A DNA stretch of 64,000 nucleotides from NCBI GenBank assembly GCA_964413275.1, contig CAYPSO010000004.1, positions 1 to 64,000 on the forward strand. The letters run 5' to 3'. The position numbers and the translations under genes were made by a program. This document shows positions 45,215 to 54,585 of the stretch, in pieces (the stretch's first letter is position 1; every line of letters begins with the position of its first letter). The notes beneath the pieces are model-generated. The model did no database searches. It had not been told where the DNA came from and worked only from the letters and a program-made list of their open reading frames with translations. This DNA is from JAABRE01 sp964413275 (lineage in GTDB: Bacteria; Cyanobacteriota; Cyanobacteriia; Cyanobacteriales; JAABRE01).

Positions 45215-46573
45215 TTGAGAATGATAAAAAAACATTGGCAAGCTTTGATAAAATTTGTTTGCATAATTTTTCTGATAATCGTAACTAATTCATTAATTAA
45301 TGCTCAGGAAAATTTAACACCTCAAAACAAACTTAATCAAGCTCCAGTGGTTTTTAATAACGAAACTCTTTTTGTCATTCAAGAAAAATTTGGCCCTGCT
45401 TCCCTACAACAACGAGCCCAAGAAATAAGTACCAGAATTGAAGGAATAGCTAAAGATTTCTCCATTCCTTTAGATTCCCTGCAAATAGCAGAAGTAGAAG
45501 GAGTCGTAATTGTTTCCTCAAAAGATACAGCCCTTGTGGGTATTACAGAAGCTGATGCCAAAGCCGCAGGTATGTCTCAACAGAAATTAGCTGAAAATTA
45601 TCTCCAAAAAATAAAAATTTCTATCATTAAATATAGAAAAGAACATAGTTTAATTAAATTAATCCAAAACTGGTTTTCTAACCCAATTACGATCAAGCTA
45701 ATAACAATTTGTATTGGCATTTTAGTTATTAATTTTATTTTCCGATCCCTGAGTCATTCACTACCCGGCTATATTCAAGATACAGAGGCAAGCTATCGCC
45801 TTCGCAAGGTTATCACTCTTATTGGTTATTTTGTAGTTGTCCTTTTCATCACTATTGTTTTTAGCGATCGCTTAGGTCAATTAACTGTAGTTTTTGGAGT
45901 AATTGGTGCAGGTATTGCTTTTGCACTTCAGGAAGTCATTGCTAGTGTTGCGGGTTGGATTGCCATATCTCTGGGGCAGTTTTATCACCCCGGTGACAGA
46001 GTGCAACTTGGAGGAATTATGGGGGATGTGATTGACATTAGTATTTTACGAACCACAGTTATGGAGATTGGAGCTTGGGTTAAAGCTGACTTGTATAATG
46101 GGCGTATTGTCCGTATTGCTAATAGTTTTGTCTTCAAAGAACCAGTTTTCAACTATTCTGCGGATTTTCCCTTTGTTTGGGATGAAATTATTATTCCAGT
46201 CAAATATGGAAGCGATCATCATTTAGCTAGAGAAATTCTCCAGCAAGTAGCCGAAGAAGTTGTGGGAGAATATGTGCCTCGTGCGAAGATACATTGGCAG
46301 CAGATGGTACACAAATATCTGATTGAAGATGCGAGGGTTGAGCCGGTGGTTACTTTAGTTACAACGGACAATTGGATAGAATTTACTCTGCGTTACGTTG
46401 TTGATTATAAGTATCGACGGGGAAAAAGAGATCGGATTTTCACCCGTATTCTCGATGAATTTTTAGAGACAAAAGGTACTGTTGCCTACGCTTCAACTAC
46501 AGTGCATCTTGTTGAAACTCCTGTGTTTGATGTTAGAGTAATGGATGGGAAAAAAGGAGATCATAAGGTTTAA
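45215..46573 (+). CDS. MscS-family mechanosensitive ion channel
   Basis: A 452-residue membrane protein with an N-terminal signal-like helix (about 10-28), a periplasmic region of ~110 residues, membrane helices from about 150, and the MscS pore helix GAGIAFALQEVIASVAGWIAIS followed by the beta domain GQFYHPGDRVQLGGIMGDVI. The C-terminal alpha/beta region has VTTDNWIEFTLRYVVDYK. It releases solutes on membrane stretch. The start is TTG at 45215, with AAGGA about 10 nt upstream; an ATG at 45221 is a close alternative. Confidence 0.88.
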   Translation: MRMIKKHWQALIKFVCIIFLIIVTNSLINAQENLTPQNKLNQAPVVFNNETLFVIQEKFGPASLQQRAQEISTRIEGIAKDFSIPLDSLQIAEVEGVVIVSSKDTALVGITEADAKAAGMSQQKLAENYLQKIKISIIKYRKEHSLIKLIQNWFSNPITIKLITICIGILVINFIFRSLSHSLPGYIQDTEASYRLRKVITLIGYFVVVLFITIVFSDRLGQLTVVFGVIGAGIAFALQEVIASVAGWIAISLGQFYHPGDRVQLGGIMGDVIDISILRTTVMEIGAWVKADLYNGRIVRIANSFVFKEPVFNYSADFPFVWDEIIIPVKYGSDHHLAREILQQVAEEVVGEYVPRAKIHWQQMVHKYLIEDARVEPVVTLVTTDNWIEFTLRYVVDYKYRRGKRDRIFTRILDEFLETKGTVAYASTTVHLVETPVFDVRVMDGKKGDHKV

Positions 46574-46657
46574 ATCACTTATTTGAAATAATGACTACTC
46601 TTTCAACCAGTAAGTTAAATACGTAACAACTTAGATTTATTATTAACAATTAAACAG

Positions 46658-46694
46658 AAAAATGGAGTTGGGGTTGCGCTATTAACCCCATCTC
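46658..46694 (-). terminator. Terminator-like hairpin for the radical SAM gene
   Basis: Read on the minus strand, a stem GAGATGGGGTT/AACCCCAACTC (one mismatch) with an 8-nt loop is followed by CATTTTTC. It starts 8 nt beyond the stop codon of the radical SAM gene and could also end mscS transcripts from the other side less efficiently. Confidence 0.65.
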
Positions 46695-46702
46695 AACTGA
46701 GA

Positions 46703-48274
46703 TTAATTGATACTTACTAATTCAGTATTTTTCGGTTGAATTGGTACATAATTCTCCATTTTAGTTTCAATTTCATTGCGCACAATTAAACGATAGTCAA
46801 TAAAATGTTCCAAGTGAGCGCAATTGGTTAAGTAGTGTTTTAATATCCTGGGGTTACGGTTCATAATTGAAAATAACTGCTGCCAAAATTGCCAGCGAGT
46901 ATTACGTTTTATCCCTTGTCGCCAACAAATCAAAAATAATGCCTGTATATCTTTTAATTCTGGTAATTGAAATTTTTTCTTGTGGGGTTTAAGCTTCATA
47001 TTAATAAAGTGACGGTAAACTCTTGCCAAATAGCGATCTGGTTCATATAATTCCCAAAAGCATTGGACATATTCTTTGGCAATTTCTTCTATGGGACGAG
47101 TTGGCACAAAATTAATTAAGGTTGTCTGGTGAATATTCGCCTCACTCTCAGTTTCTAATAAACGTCCTTCTTTTTGAAGACGATGGGATAGTGCAGTATT
47201 CGGTAAAGCTTGTAGCATACTAAGCAGTGCTTGAGGAATAGCAGTAGCTTCTACAAAGTCAATAATGCGATCGCCTGCCCCCGGTTTTTCTCCATCAAAC
47301 CCAATGATAAACCCAGCCATAACTCTTAATCCAGCTTGATTAATTGTTTGCACTGACTCGATCAAAGACTTACGAGTGTTTTGAAATTTTTGAGTCATTG
47401 ATAGGCTATCCGTGTCAGGGGTTTCAATACCCAAAAATACAGCACTAAAATTAGCTGCAATCATCATTTCCAGAAGTTCTTGATCTTGGGCTAAATCAAC
47501 GGAGGCTTCTGTGGAAAAACTAAAGGGGTATTCATGTTCTACCATCCAGGGAATAAGTTCTCGCAGTAACAGTTTGACATTGCGTTTATTACCAATGAAA
47601 TTGTCATCTACAACAAAGATCGATCGCCGCCAACCCAAATCATAGAGAGTTTGTAACTCTTGCAGAAGTTGAGTCGGTGATTTCGTTCGTGGTTTACGTC
47701 CATAAAGCACGATGATGTCGCAAAATTCGCATTGGTAGGGGCAACCCCTTGAAAACTGAACTGACATATCACTGTAAGCCTTCAGATTCAATAAATCAAA
47801 TCGAGGAATGGGTGTGGTGGTGACATCTGGTTTTTCTCCCTGCGCACGAAAAATACCTGAAGTTTTTCCTTGTTTTATACTTTCTACAAACAGAGGTAAA
47901 GTAATTTCCCCTTCATCCAAAACTAAAAAATCTGCTCCTGCTTCCAAAGCAAACTCAGGTACAGAAGTAACATAAGGCCCTCCTACCGCAACTTTTTTAC
48001 CCCTTCGCTTTGATTCTTCAATCAAAAACTGCATATCCTCCTTCTGCACAATCATGCCGGAAATAATTACTAATTCTGCCCAGTACCAGTCTGCATCTGT
48101 TTGATAGGCAACATTGCGATCTACTAAGCGAAACTCCCAGTTTTGGGGCAAAATAGCCGCAACAGTGATTAAACTCAAAGGTGGAAGGGAAACTTTACGG
48201 CCAATAAGTTCCAGTGCTTTATCAAAAGACCAGAAAGATTTTGGGAAAAGGGGATACAATAATAAAACTCGCAT
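46703..48274 (-). CDS. B12-binding-domain radical SAM protein
   Basis: A 523-residue protein with an N-terminal cobalamin-binding Rossmann-like domain (MRVLLLYPLFPKSFWSF, VGGPYVTSVPE) and a radical SAM domain with C178-X3-C182-X2-C185 in RGCPYQCEFC. The C-terminal part resembles the DUF4070 type found with hopanoid methylation and related B12-SAM enzymes. Cobalamin chemistry is likely but the classic DxHxxG motif is not visible, so cofactor use is uncertain. ATG at 48274 is preferred to a GTG at 48301 because MRVLLLYP is the family start. Substrate is unknown. Confidence 0.82.
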   Translation of the reverse strand: MRVLLLYPLFPKSFWSFDKALELIGRKVSLPPLSLITVAAILPQNWEFRLVDRNVAYQTDADWYWAELVIISGMIVQKEDMQFLIEESKRRGKKVAVGGPYVTSVPEFALEAGADFLVLDEGEITLPLFVESIKQGKTSGIFRAQGEKPDVTTTPIPRFDLLNLKAYSDMSVQFSRGCPYQCEFCDIIVLYGRKPRTKSPTQLLQELQTLYDLGWRRSIFVVDDNFIGNKRNVKLLLRELIPWMVEHEYPFSFSTEASVDLAQDQELLEMMIAANFSAVFLGIETPDTDSLSMTQKFQNTRKSLIESVQTINQAGLRVMAGFIIGFDGEKPGAGDRIIDFVEATAIPQALLSMLQALPNTALSHRLQKEGRLLETESEANIHQTTLINFVPTRPIEEIAKEYVQCFWELYEPDRYLARVYRHFINMKLKPHKKKFQLPELKDIQALFLICWRQGIKRNTRWQFWQQLFSIMNRNPRILKHYLTNCAHLEHFIDYRLIVRNEIETKMENYVPIQPKNTELVSIN

Positions 48275-48301
48275 AATTATATAGTTAATCGGTTTATTCA
48301 C

Positions 48302-48705
48302 CCGTTACTGCGTTATCTCCATCTAATCTAACAGCAATTGCTGACTCAAAAACTTTACGGTTGTAATTTGCAAAATTTTAAAGCAAGTAATATTTATTTA
48401 TCCGCGATAAAAAAAATCAGGCAACCAACTTCTTACAATACTTTAGTGTCTGATTTATACAGATATTTAAGATGAAATCTTTATTAGATAGGACTTTCAG
48501 GATTTTTTTTCGGAAAAAAGTGCAAGGTTTTTGGAGATTAGCATGGAACAGGCTTGCATTTTTACTACTCAGATTCCTAAATTTAGCAGTAGGGAATAAC
48601 CGAAACTCTTGTCTGCTATTCCCTGTGGCCTCTTGCCTATCCCAACCAGCCAAGGAGTTCAGCAAACCCTACTTAAAAATTCCCCTTTTCAGAGGGATTT
48701 TAAAA
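48302..48705. other. 404-nt gene-free interval before ftsH
   Basis: Two short frames here overlap each other on opposite strands and have no conserved motif or ribosome-binding site. The middle contains a GGGAATA...CTATTCCC-type low-order inverted segment and a block related to the GGCAATAGG repeat family (about 48591-48650 in reverse orientation), so repeat debris is the likely content. No gene is supported. Confidence 0.5.
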
Positions 48706-50592
48706 TTAAAGTTGAGGAACAAATTGTTCCTTTTCAGGTACTGTGGTATATTCAGCTACAATTTGACGAAATTCTTCGCCGTCAATGGTTTCTTTCTCAA
48801 TTAATAAATCAACTAAACGATCGATCACTTCCCTATTGTCTTTAACAATTTTACGAGCAATTTGATGAGCTTGTTCTGCGATCGCCTTTACTTGATCGTC
48901 AATACGAGAAGCAACTTGTTCTGAATATTCAGCACGATTCATTAAACCACCACCAAGGAAAACTTCACCGCTTTGACTTTCCAAGGAAAGTAGCCCTAAA
49001 TTACTCATGCCAAAACGAGTTACCATTTGTCTGGCCATACCGGAAACTTGCTGTAAGTCTCCACCTGCACCAGTTGTCACCTCATCGTAACCAAAAATTT
49101 CTTCTTCAGCAGCACGGCCACCTAATGCACCAGAAATACGTGCCATTAACTGTGCCTTAGTGGTTAAGCCTTGTTCTTCATTAGGAGTAAACCAAGTTAA
49201 ACCTTGGGCTTGTCCACGAGGAATTAAGGTAACTTTCTGTACGGGATCGTGATCTTTTAATAAAGTACCAACAATGGCGTGGCCAACTTCATGATAAGCA
49301 ATTAATCGCTTACTCTTACTGTCAACTAAAGGAGTTCCTTCCATACCAGCAATTACTCGATCCACTGCATCGTCAACTTCTAACATGGTAATAGCTTCTT
49401 TACGACGACGAGCGGTTAAAATTGCCGCTTCATTAAGTAGATTAGCTAAGTCAGCACCACTGAAACCGGGGGTACGACGGGCGATCGCTTCTAAGGAAAT
49501 TTCTGGGGCTAATTTCTTATTGCGAGCATGAACTTCTAAAATACCAATACGCCCTTTAATATCGGGAGGATCGACGCTTACTTGACGGTCAAAACGACCG
49601 GGACGCATTAAGGCAGAATCAAGCACGTCAGGGCGGTTTGTAGCCGCAATAATGATAATTCCGGTATTTCCTTCAAAACCATCCATTTCAGTTAATAACT
49701 GATTGAGGGTTTGTTCTCGCTCATCATTACCGCCACCGATACCAGCACCACGTTGACGACCTACGGCATCAATTTCATCAATAAAGATTAAACAGGGAGC
49801 ATTTTCTTTGGCTTTTTTAAATAAATCTCGAACTCTCGAAGCACCAACACCCACAAACATTTCTACAAATTCAGAACCAGAAATACTGAAGAAAGGCACA
49901 CCAGCTTCACCGGCGATGGCTTTAGCGAGTAAAGTTTTACCAGTACCCGGAGGCCCAATTAATAATACACCTTTAGGAATGCGCGCGCCAACTGCGGTAA
50001 AACGTTCGGGTTGCTTTAAAAAGGTTACAACTTCTTGTAATTCTTCTTTGGCTTCATCAATACCTGCCACATCATCAAACATTATTCCTGTTTTTGCTTC
50101 CATCATGAAACGAGCTTTGGATTTACCAAAATTCATCGCTTGACCTGGGCCACCGGGCATATTATTAGAACGACGGAATAAGAAAAATAAAGCACCAATT
50201 AATAAAATAGGGAAAATTAAGTTACCCAATAGACCCCAGATTGCTCCATTACTTTGTAGAGGATGGGAATCTAAGGCAACATTAGAGGCTCTTAATTTAG
50301 AGATTAACTCAGGAGAATCACTAGGTAAATCAACCCTTAATTTTTGTAAACGGTTATCTAGATCGGGATCGATAGCTTGTACAATAGCAGTGCGTCCACC
50401 TTCATAGAGATCGACACTAGCAACTCTTCCAGCATCTATATATTCTAGAAAACGACCATAACTCATACGAGTGCTGGCAGTATTATTACCTAGATTAGCT
50501 CCAGTTGGGGAAAAAGTCCCTTGCCAGAGGAAAAAGCCTATTACTAAAGCGGGTAATGTCCAAAGTAGTAATGTTTTCCAAGAAAGTTTCAT
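48706..50592 (-). CDS. ftsH: ATP-dependent zinc metalloprotease FtsH
   Basis: A 628-residue membrane AAA protease. One N-terminal helix (about 6-24) and a second at about 118-140 enclose a lumenal/periplasmic domain. Walker A GPPGTGKT is at 213-220, Walker B with IFIDEIDA at 269-276, the second region of homology at 310-336, and the M41 site HEVGH at 434-438. Full length for the cyanobacterial FtsH2/3/4 type, which turn over photosystem II D1 and membrane proteins; which of the four paralogues is not decided. A 212-nt gap with no visible feature lies upstream. Confidence 0.95.
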   Translation of the reverse strand: MKLSWKTLLLWTLPALVIGFFLWQGTFSPTGANLGNNTASTRMSYGRFLEYIDAGRVASVDLYEGGRTAIVQAIDPDLDNRLQKLRVDLPSDSPELISKLRASNVALDSHPLQSNGAIWGLLGNLIFPILLIGALFFLFRRSNNMPGGPGQAMNFGKSKARFMMEAKTGIMFDDVAGIDEAKEELQEVVTFLKQPERFTAVGARIPKGVLLIGPPGTGKTLLAKAIAGEAGVPFFSISGSEFVEMFVGVGASRVRDLFKKAKENAPCLIFIDEIDAVGRQRGAGIGGGNDEREQTLNQLLTEMDGFEGNTGIIIIAATNRPDVLDSALMRPGRFDRQVSVDPPDIKGRIGILEVHARNKKLAPEISLEAIARRTPGFSGADLANLLNEAAILTARRRKEAITMLEVDDAVDRVIAGMEGTPLVDSKSKRLIAYHEVGHAIVGTLLKDHDPVQKVTLIPRGQAQGLTWFTPNEEQGLTTKAQLMARISGALGGRAAEEEIFGYDEVTTGAGGDLQQVSGMARQMVTRFGMSNLGLLSLESQSGEVFLGGGLMNRAEYSEQVASRIDDQVKAIAEQAHQIARKIVKDNREVIDRLVDLLIEKETIDGEEFRQIVAEYTTVPEKEQFVPQL

Positions 50593-50804
50593 ATTTTTGT
50601 TTAAGTTTATTTTAATTGCGTTACAGAAGTCAGAATTACAGTTGTTGCTGTATTACCTTATTATTTTATATTTGTCAAGTTTTTTTTGCTATTAAATTAA
50701 CTTCTTAATATAATGTAACGTATTTCTCATAATTCTGGCAAGAACGATTTGTTATAAGTAGGAGTAACATGAATTTAACTAAAAAAAGCAAACTTTAAGA
50801 AATT

Positions 50805-50864
50805 ATGGAAGCCCAAGAAAAAACCATTCTTACCGACCAAAAATTCGCCGTTGGTACTTTATAG
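50805..50864 (+). CDS. Possible 19-residue peptide or gene remnant
   Basis: ATG to TAG frame reading MEAQEKTILTDQKFAVGTL, just before the convergent flavoenzyme stop codon. No ribosome-binding site stands out, and I do not recognise it. It could be the remaining 5' end of a lost gene. The rest of the 50593-50868 gap shows nothing else. Confidence 0.15.
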   Translation: MEAQEKTILTDQKFAVGTL

Positions 50865-50868
50865 TCTT

Positions 50869-52410
50869 TTAAGATAATTTGATCAGTAATCCCAAGATTT
50901 TTTTTGATGTGGGAGTTAACAAAGTGCGACGATAAGCATCGGCTGCTTTTTTGATTGCGTCTGCTTGGGTTGGGTAAGAATGGATCACCCCAGATAAACC
51001 ATTTAAACCGATTTTATTGACCATAGCGGCGGTTATTTCTGAAATCATCTCTCCTGCATGGGATGCGACAATGGTTGCTCCTAAAATTTTATCTGAGCCT
51101 TTTTGGTGATGGATTTTCACGAAACCTTCGGTTTCACCATCGGCGATTGCCCTATCAACGGTACTCATTAAAATTTTAATGGTTTCGTATTGAATATCTT
51201 GTTCTTGTAGTTGATGTTCGTATAGCCCGACATGGGCAATTTCTGGATCGGTATATGTTACCCAAGGTATAACTAAATCACTAAATTTAGATTTACCAAA
51301 ACCGAAGGGAGAGAAAAGTGTATTTTTAATCACAATTCTAGCGGCTGAGTCAGCAGTGTGAGTAAATTTATAGGGTAAACAAATATCCCCTGCTGCAAAG
51401 ATTTTAGGATTAGTGGTTTGGAGATAATCATTGATTTTTACACCGTAGCGATCGTATTCTACTCCTACAGTTTCTAAATTTAAACCTTCTATATTGGGAG
51501 TTCTTCCCGCACCGATTAAAATTTCTTCAACAATAATTGACTCTTGAATACCATTAGAAATATAGTCAATTTTTTTACCTCGATCTGTCTTTTCGACTTT
51601 CAATAATTGAGCGTTTAAAACTAAGTTAATCTTTTCCTTTATAAAGGTATTTTGTAAAATTTCTGCTGCGTCAACATCTTCCTTATTTAAAATGCGATCG
51701 TGTTTATGAAATAGGGTAACATTTGCTCCTAAACGATGGAAAGCTTGAGCTAATTCACAACCAATAGGCCCACCGCCAATAACCGCTAAACTTTTGGGTA
51801 ATTCTGTTAAAGAGAAAATAGTTTCATTGGTATGAAAACCAGCTTCTTCAATGCCTTCAATTTTTGGTTTAACTGCTCTTGCTCCTGTAGCAATAACGGC
51901 TTTTTTATAGGACAATTTTTGACCATTAACTTCGACAGAATTAGTACCCAAAAAACTAGCTTCTCCTAAAAAAACATCTATCCCTAAATTACGAAATCTT
52001 TCCGCAGAATCATGGTGACTAATTCCTGCACGAATTTTACGCATTCTTGCCATTACTAGGGAAAAATTTATTTCAGTTTCTGTTACATTAATCCCTAATT
52101 CTTTAGCTTTTAAAATTTCTCCTATTACTTTAGCTGAGCGAATAATAGCTTTAGAAGGAACACAACCAAAATTTAAACAATCTCCTCCCATTAAATATTT
52201 TTCAACTAAAGCAATTTTTAGTCCTAAATTCAAACCTGCTGCACCGGCTGCCACAACTAAACCGGCTGTGCCAGCACCAATTACGACTAAATCATATTTA
52301 TCTTTGGGGTTAGGATTAACCCAGTCAGAAGGATGAACATAGGAGATTAATTTTTGATTATGTTCATCTAATGGCAAAAGATTTATGTTAGAAAAAGATT
52401 GGTGTGTCAT
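50869..52410 (-). CDS. Mercuric-reductase-like FAD/NAD(P) disulfide oxidoreductase
   Basis: A 513-residue pyridine nucleotide-disulfide oxidoreductase: FAD fold VIGAGTAGLVVA at 43-54, redox pair C78-LNFG-C83 in GGDCLNFGCVPSKA, NAD(P) fold VIGGGPIGCELAQAF and the dimer interface LGATIVASHAGEMI. It lacks the N-terminal HMA domain and C-terminal Cys pair of true MerA, so it is not a proven mercuric reductase. Substrate is unknown. It is the last gene of a unit with two TVP38 genes and a secreted protein, behind the ECF-type element at 54542. Confidence 0.85.
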   Translation of the reverse strand: MTHQSFSNINLLPLDEHNQKLISYVHPSDWVNPNPKDKYDLVVIGAGTAGLVVAAGAAGLNLGLKIALVEKYLMGGDCLNFGCVPSKAIIRSAKVIGEILKAKELGINVTETEINFSLVMARMRKIRAGISHHDSAERFRNLGIDVFLGEASFLGTNSVEVNGQKLSYKKAVIATGARAVKPKIEGIEEAGFHTNETIFSLTELPKSLAVIGGGPIGCELAQAFHRLGANVTLFHKHDRILNKEDVDAAEILQNTFIKEKINLVLNAQLLKVEKTDRGKKIDYISNGIQESIIVEEILIGAGRTPNIEGLNLETVGVEYDRYGVKINDYLQTTNPKIFAAGDICLPYKFTHTADSAARIVIKNTLFSPFGFGKSKFSDLVIPWVTYTDPEIAHVGLYEHQLQEQDIQYETIKILMSTVDRAIADGETEGFVKIHHQKGSDKILGATIVASHAGEMISEITAAMVNKIGLNGLSGVIHSYPTQADAIKKAADAYRRTLLTPTSKKILGLLIKLS

Positions 52411-52427
52411 AATATTTAAAATGAATT

Positions 52428-53213
52428 TTATTCAATAGGTTCTAAAACTGCATTATTTAAGGCTTTTCTTGCTATTTTGGTGACATATAAAGTAACCGCT
52501 ACTGTCGCAATAAAACCGATAATTCTAATAGTCCATTGAGCAACAGGATTAGCGGTGGCTGTTTCCGTACCAATGGTGGCTAAATTACCAGCTAACGAAC
52601 CAATATAAACATACATGATTGTCCCCGGAATCATCCCCACTGAACCAATCACATAATCTTTGAGGGAAACTCCTGTCACACCATAGGCATAATTAAGTAA
52701 ATTAAAGGGGAAAACAGGAGATAAGCGGGTTAAGAGAACTATTTTTAATCCTTCTTTACCAACTGCTTGATCTATCGCCCTAAATTTATCATTACCGGCA
52801 ATTTGTTGCGCTACCCAACCTCTTGCTATATATCTACCTACTAAAAAAGCACCTGTTGCTCCAAGAGTTGCGCCAATAAAGACAAAAATTGAACCAAATA
52901 CTATTCCAAACACTACCCCTGCTCCTAAAGTGAGAATTGAACCGGGGAGAAAGGCTACAGTAGCGATAATATAAAGAAGGATAAAGGCTATAGCTCCCAC
53001 CGCACCTAAATTATCAATCCATACTAAAGCATTGAGCAACCATTCTTGAGGATTAAACCCACTCCCAGCAGTTTCTTGGGCTAAAACTGGATTGGCCACT
53101 AAAACCATACTCATGGTAAAAGTCGAGAAAGCTAAAATAGTAAAACCCTGCCAAGATGGTAATTTTTTGGGGGTAAAATGATTTTTAATTTTCCGAAGAT
53201 TAATTGAAAACAT
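52428..53213 (-). CDS. TVP38/TMEM64 (DedA-like) membrane protein, copy 1
   Basis: A 261-residue polytopic protein with VTT-domain features: FLPGSILTLGAGVVFGIVFG, ATGAFLVGRYIARGW, then LTRLSPVFPFNLLNYAYGVT and GSVGMIPGTIMYVYIGSLAG. An N-terminal hydrophobic region with signal-like VLAQE precedes the domain. Members are thought to handle phospholipid scrambling or ion/metal tolerance; no role is established here. It lies 5 nt after the second copy and 17 nt before the flavoenzyme gene, so one transcript is likely. Confidence 0.88.
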   Translation of the reverse strand: MFSINLRKIKNHFTPKKLPSWQGFTILAFSTFTMSMVLVANPVLAQETAGSGFNPQEWLLNALVWIDNLGAVGAIAFILLYIIATVAFLPGSILTLGAGVVFGIVFGSIFVFIGATLGATGAFLVGRYIARGWVAQQIAGNDKFRAIDQAVGKEGLKIVLLTRLSPVFPFNLLNYAYGVTGVSLKDYVIGSVGMIPGTIMYVYIGSLAGNLATIGTETATANPVAQWTIRIIGFIATVAVTLYVTKIARKALNNAVLEPIE

Positions 53214-53218
53214 AAAAT

Positions 53219-53950
53219 TTAGTCTCCCTCAAGGGTATTTCTGAGCGTTTTTTTGGCAAAATTTGTGAAATAAATAGTTAAGCTAATGGTGGCAATTAAT
53301 CCAATAATTCTCATTAACCAACGTAAAAGTTCGGTTTCTCTGGTAATTGGGGGTGACATATCAATGCTTACTAAATCAGTGGCTAAAGAGCCAAAATAAA
53401 CGTACATGACTGTACCCGGAATCATCCCTAATGAACCTAATATATAATCCTTTAGGGAAATTTGACTAATACCGAAGAAATAGTTTAAAAGATTAAAGGG
53501 AAATAGAGGGGAAAGACGAGTTAAAAAGACGATTTTCCAGCCCTTTTGGGCGATAGCTCGATCTAGCTTTTTAAATTGATGGTATTTCAGCAATTGAGAA
53601 TTAACCCAATCTTGACAAAAATAACGTCCTAATAAAAAAGCTGCTACTGCTCCTAAACTAGCAGCAATTAAAACAATAATACTTCCCCACCACAATCCGT
53701 ATAAACAACCTCCTTTCATGGTTAAAATTGAACCGGGGATTAAACATAAAGTTGCTATATTGTAAATACAAATAAAGAAAATGCAACCGATTATCCCCAG
53801 ATTTTTAACTTCTGTTAAAGAACTTTGCCAGAATTGTTGTACATTAAAATTATGAAAAATCCAGAACCCAAGGGCGAATAAAACACCGCTCAAAATAAAT
53901 TTGACAGCTTTTTTTTGATTAGTGGTGAGATATTTGTTTCTTGGGATCAT
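53219..53950 (-). CDS. TVP38/TMEM64 (DedA-like) membrane protein, copy 2
   Basis: A 243-residue paralogue of the next gene with the same blocks: LIPGSILTMKGGCLYGLWWG, GAVAAFLLGRYFCQDW, FLTRLSPLFPFNLLNYFFGI and GSLGMIPGTVMYVYFGSLA. A single N-terminal helix (about 15-35) replaces the longer signal-like region of copy 1. The tandem arrangement and close similarity suggest a local duplication followed by divergence, and perhaps a heteromeric pair. It is 26 nt downstream of the secreted-protein gene. Confidence 0.88.
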   Translation of the reverse strand: MIPRNKYLTTNQKKAVKFILSGVLFALGFWIFHNFNVQQFWQSSLTEVKNLGIIGCIFFICIYNIATLCLIPGSILTMKGGCLYGLWWGSIIVLIAASLGAVAAFLLGRYFCQDWVNSQLLKYHQFKKLDRAIAQKGWKIVFLTRLSPLFPFNLLNYFFGISQISLKDYILGSLGMIPGTVMYVYFGSLATDLVSIDMSPPITRETELLRWLMRIIGLIATISLTIYFTNFAKKTLRNTLEGD

Positions 53951-53976
53951 AAATTTTTAGATTGATTAATTATTAA

Positions 53977-54504
53977 TTATTTAGGAAAATTACCAGCTAA
54001 ATGAGAGAAAGTTACTTTACCCATTTCCCCTGGCATTTCTCCATGAGTTTGGTTATCGGCATGATAAGCAACTACTAACATTTGATAGTTATTAGCGGAT
54101 ACAGTAATAGTTTTTGTCGCATTACCATTACTATCAGCACGGAAGAAATTATTTTGAACTCCTCCCGCAGGTCCCATGTCCATACCCACAATCTTTTTAT
54201 TTACCCACCAAAAAGTATAAAGTCCATTGGGGACTAATCCTTGAGCTTTCACTGTAACTTGATAGTTGTTGGTACGAGGAATAGGAGTTGTCGAAATTTG
54301 AGCTTTGGCACTTAACCATTTTTCTTTGGTAAAATTGCTAGGAAGACCATCTTGATCTGTTGCCATTAAGCCAGCTATATTTTGTGCGATAAGTTGTTGG
54401 CTTTGTTGTCTTACAGGCTTTAGCTTCAAAGTTTCAGCATTAACATAACTGACAGTTGCGGAAAGTAATAAAATAGTTGTACTACCCAAAAGTAAACGTT
54501 TCAT
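53977..54504 (-). CDS. Secreted hypothetical protein under ECF-type promoter
   Basis: A 175-residue protein from the chosen start. Signal peptide MKRLLLGSTTILLLSATVSY is followed by VNA, then a beta-rich domain with AKAQISTTPIPRTNNYQVTV, GLYTFWWVNKK, MDMGPAGG and YHADNQTHGEMPGEM. Methionines and histidines in the last part could bind metal, but this is only a hint. The upstream ATG at 54537 is rejected because the ECF-type -10 element lies at 54542-54547, leaving no leader; the ATG at 54504 has AAGGA 9 nt upstream and about 30 nt of leader. I do not recognise the family. Confidence 0.65.
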   Translation of the reverse strand: MKRLLLGSTTILLLSATVSYVNAETLKLKPVRQQSQQLIAQNIAGLMATDQDGLPSNFTKEKWLSAKAQISTTPIPRTNNYQVTVKAQGLVPNGLYTFWWVNKKIVGMDMGPAGGVQNNFFRADSNGNATKTITVSANNYQMLVVAYHADNQTHGEMPGEMGKVTFSHLAGNFPK

Positions 54505-54541
54505 AGAATAATATCCTTGCTTAAATTGTAAATTCATAAAA

Positions 54542-54569
54542 GATACGATGCCGATGGGAAAATGGATTT
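54542..54569 (-). promoter_or_regulatory. ECF-type promoter, secreted protein/TVP38/flavoenzyme unit
   Basis: Minus strand AAATCC, 16 nt (beginning ATTTT), CGTATC. The predicted transcript start is near 54535, about 30 nt before the chosen ATG. Two further exact matches and one near match lie at 56770, 59778 and 59725. Confidence 0.75.
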
Positions 54570-54585
54570 AAAATTTATCCAAAAA

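Noticed and set aside
48417..48845. Several short open frames on both strands in the gap before ftsH
   Set aside because: They overlap each other in opposite directions, lack ribosome-binding sites and recognisable motifs, and lie in repeat debris.
50869..52410. Calling this gene merA (true mercuric reductase)
   Set aside because: The N-terminal HMA domain and the C-terminal cysteine pair that bind Hg(II) are missing, and no merR, merT or merP is nearby.
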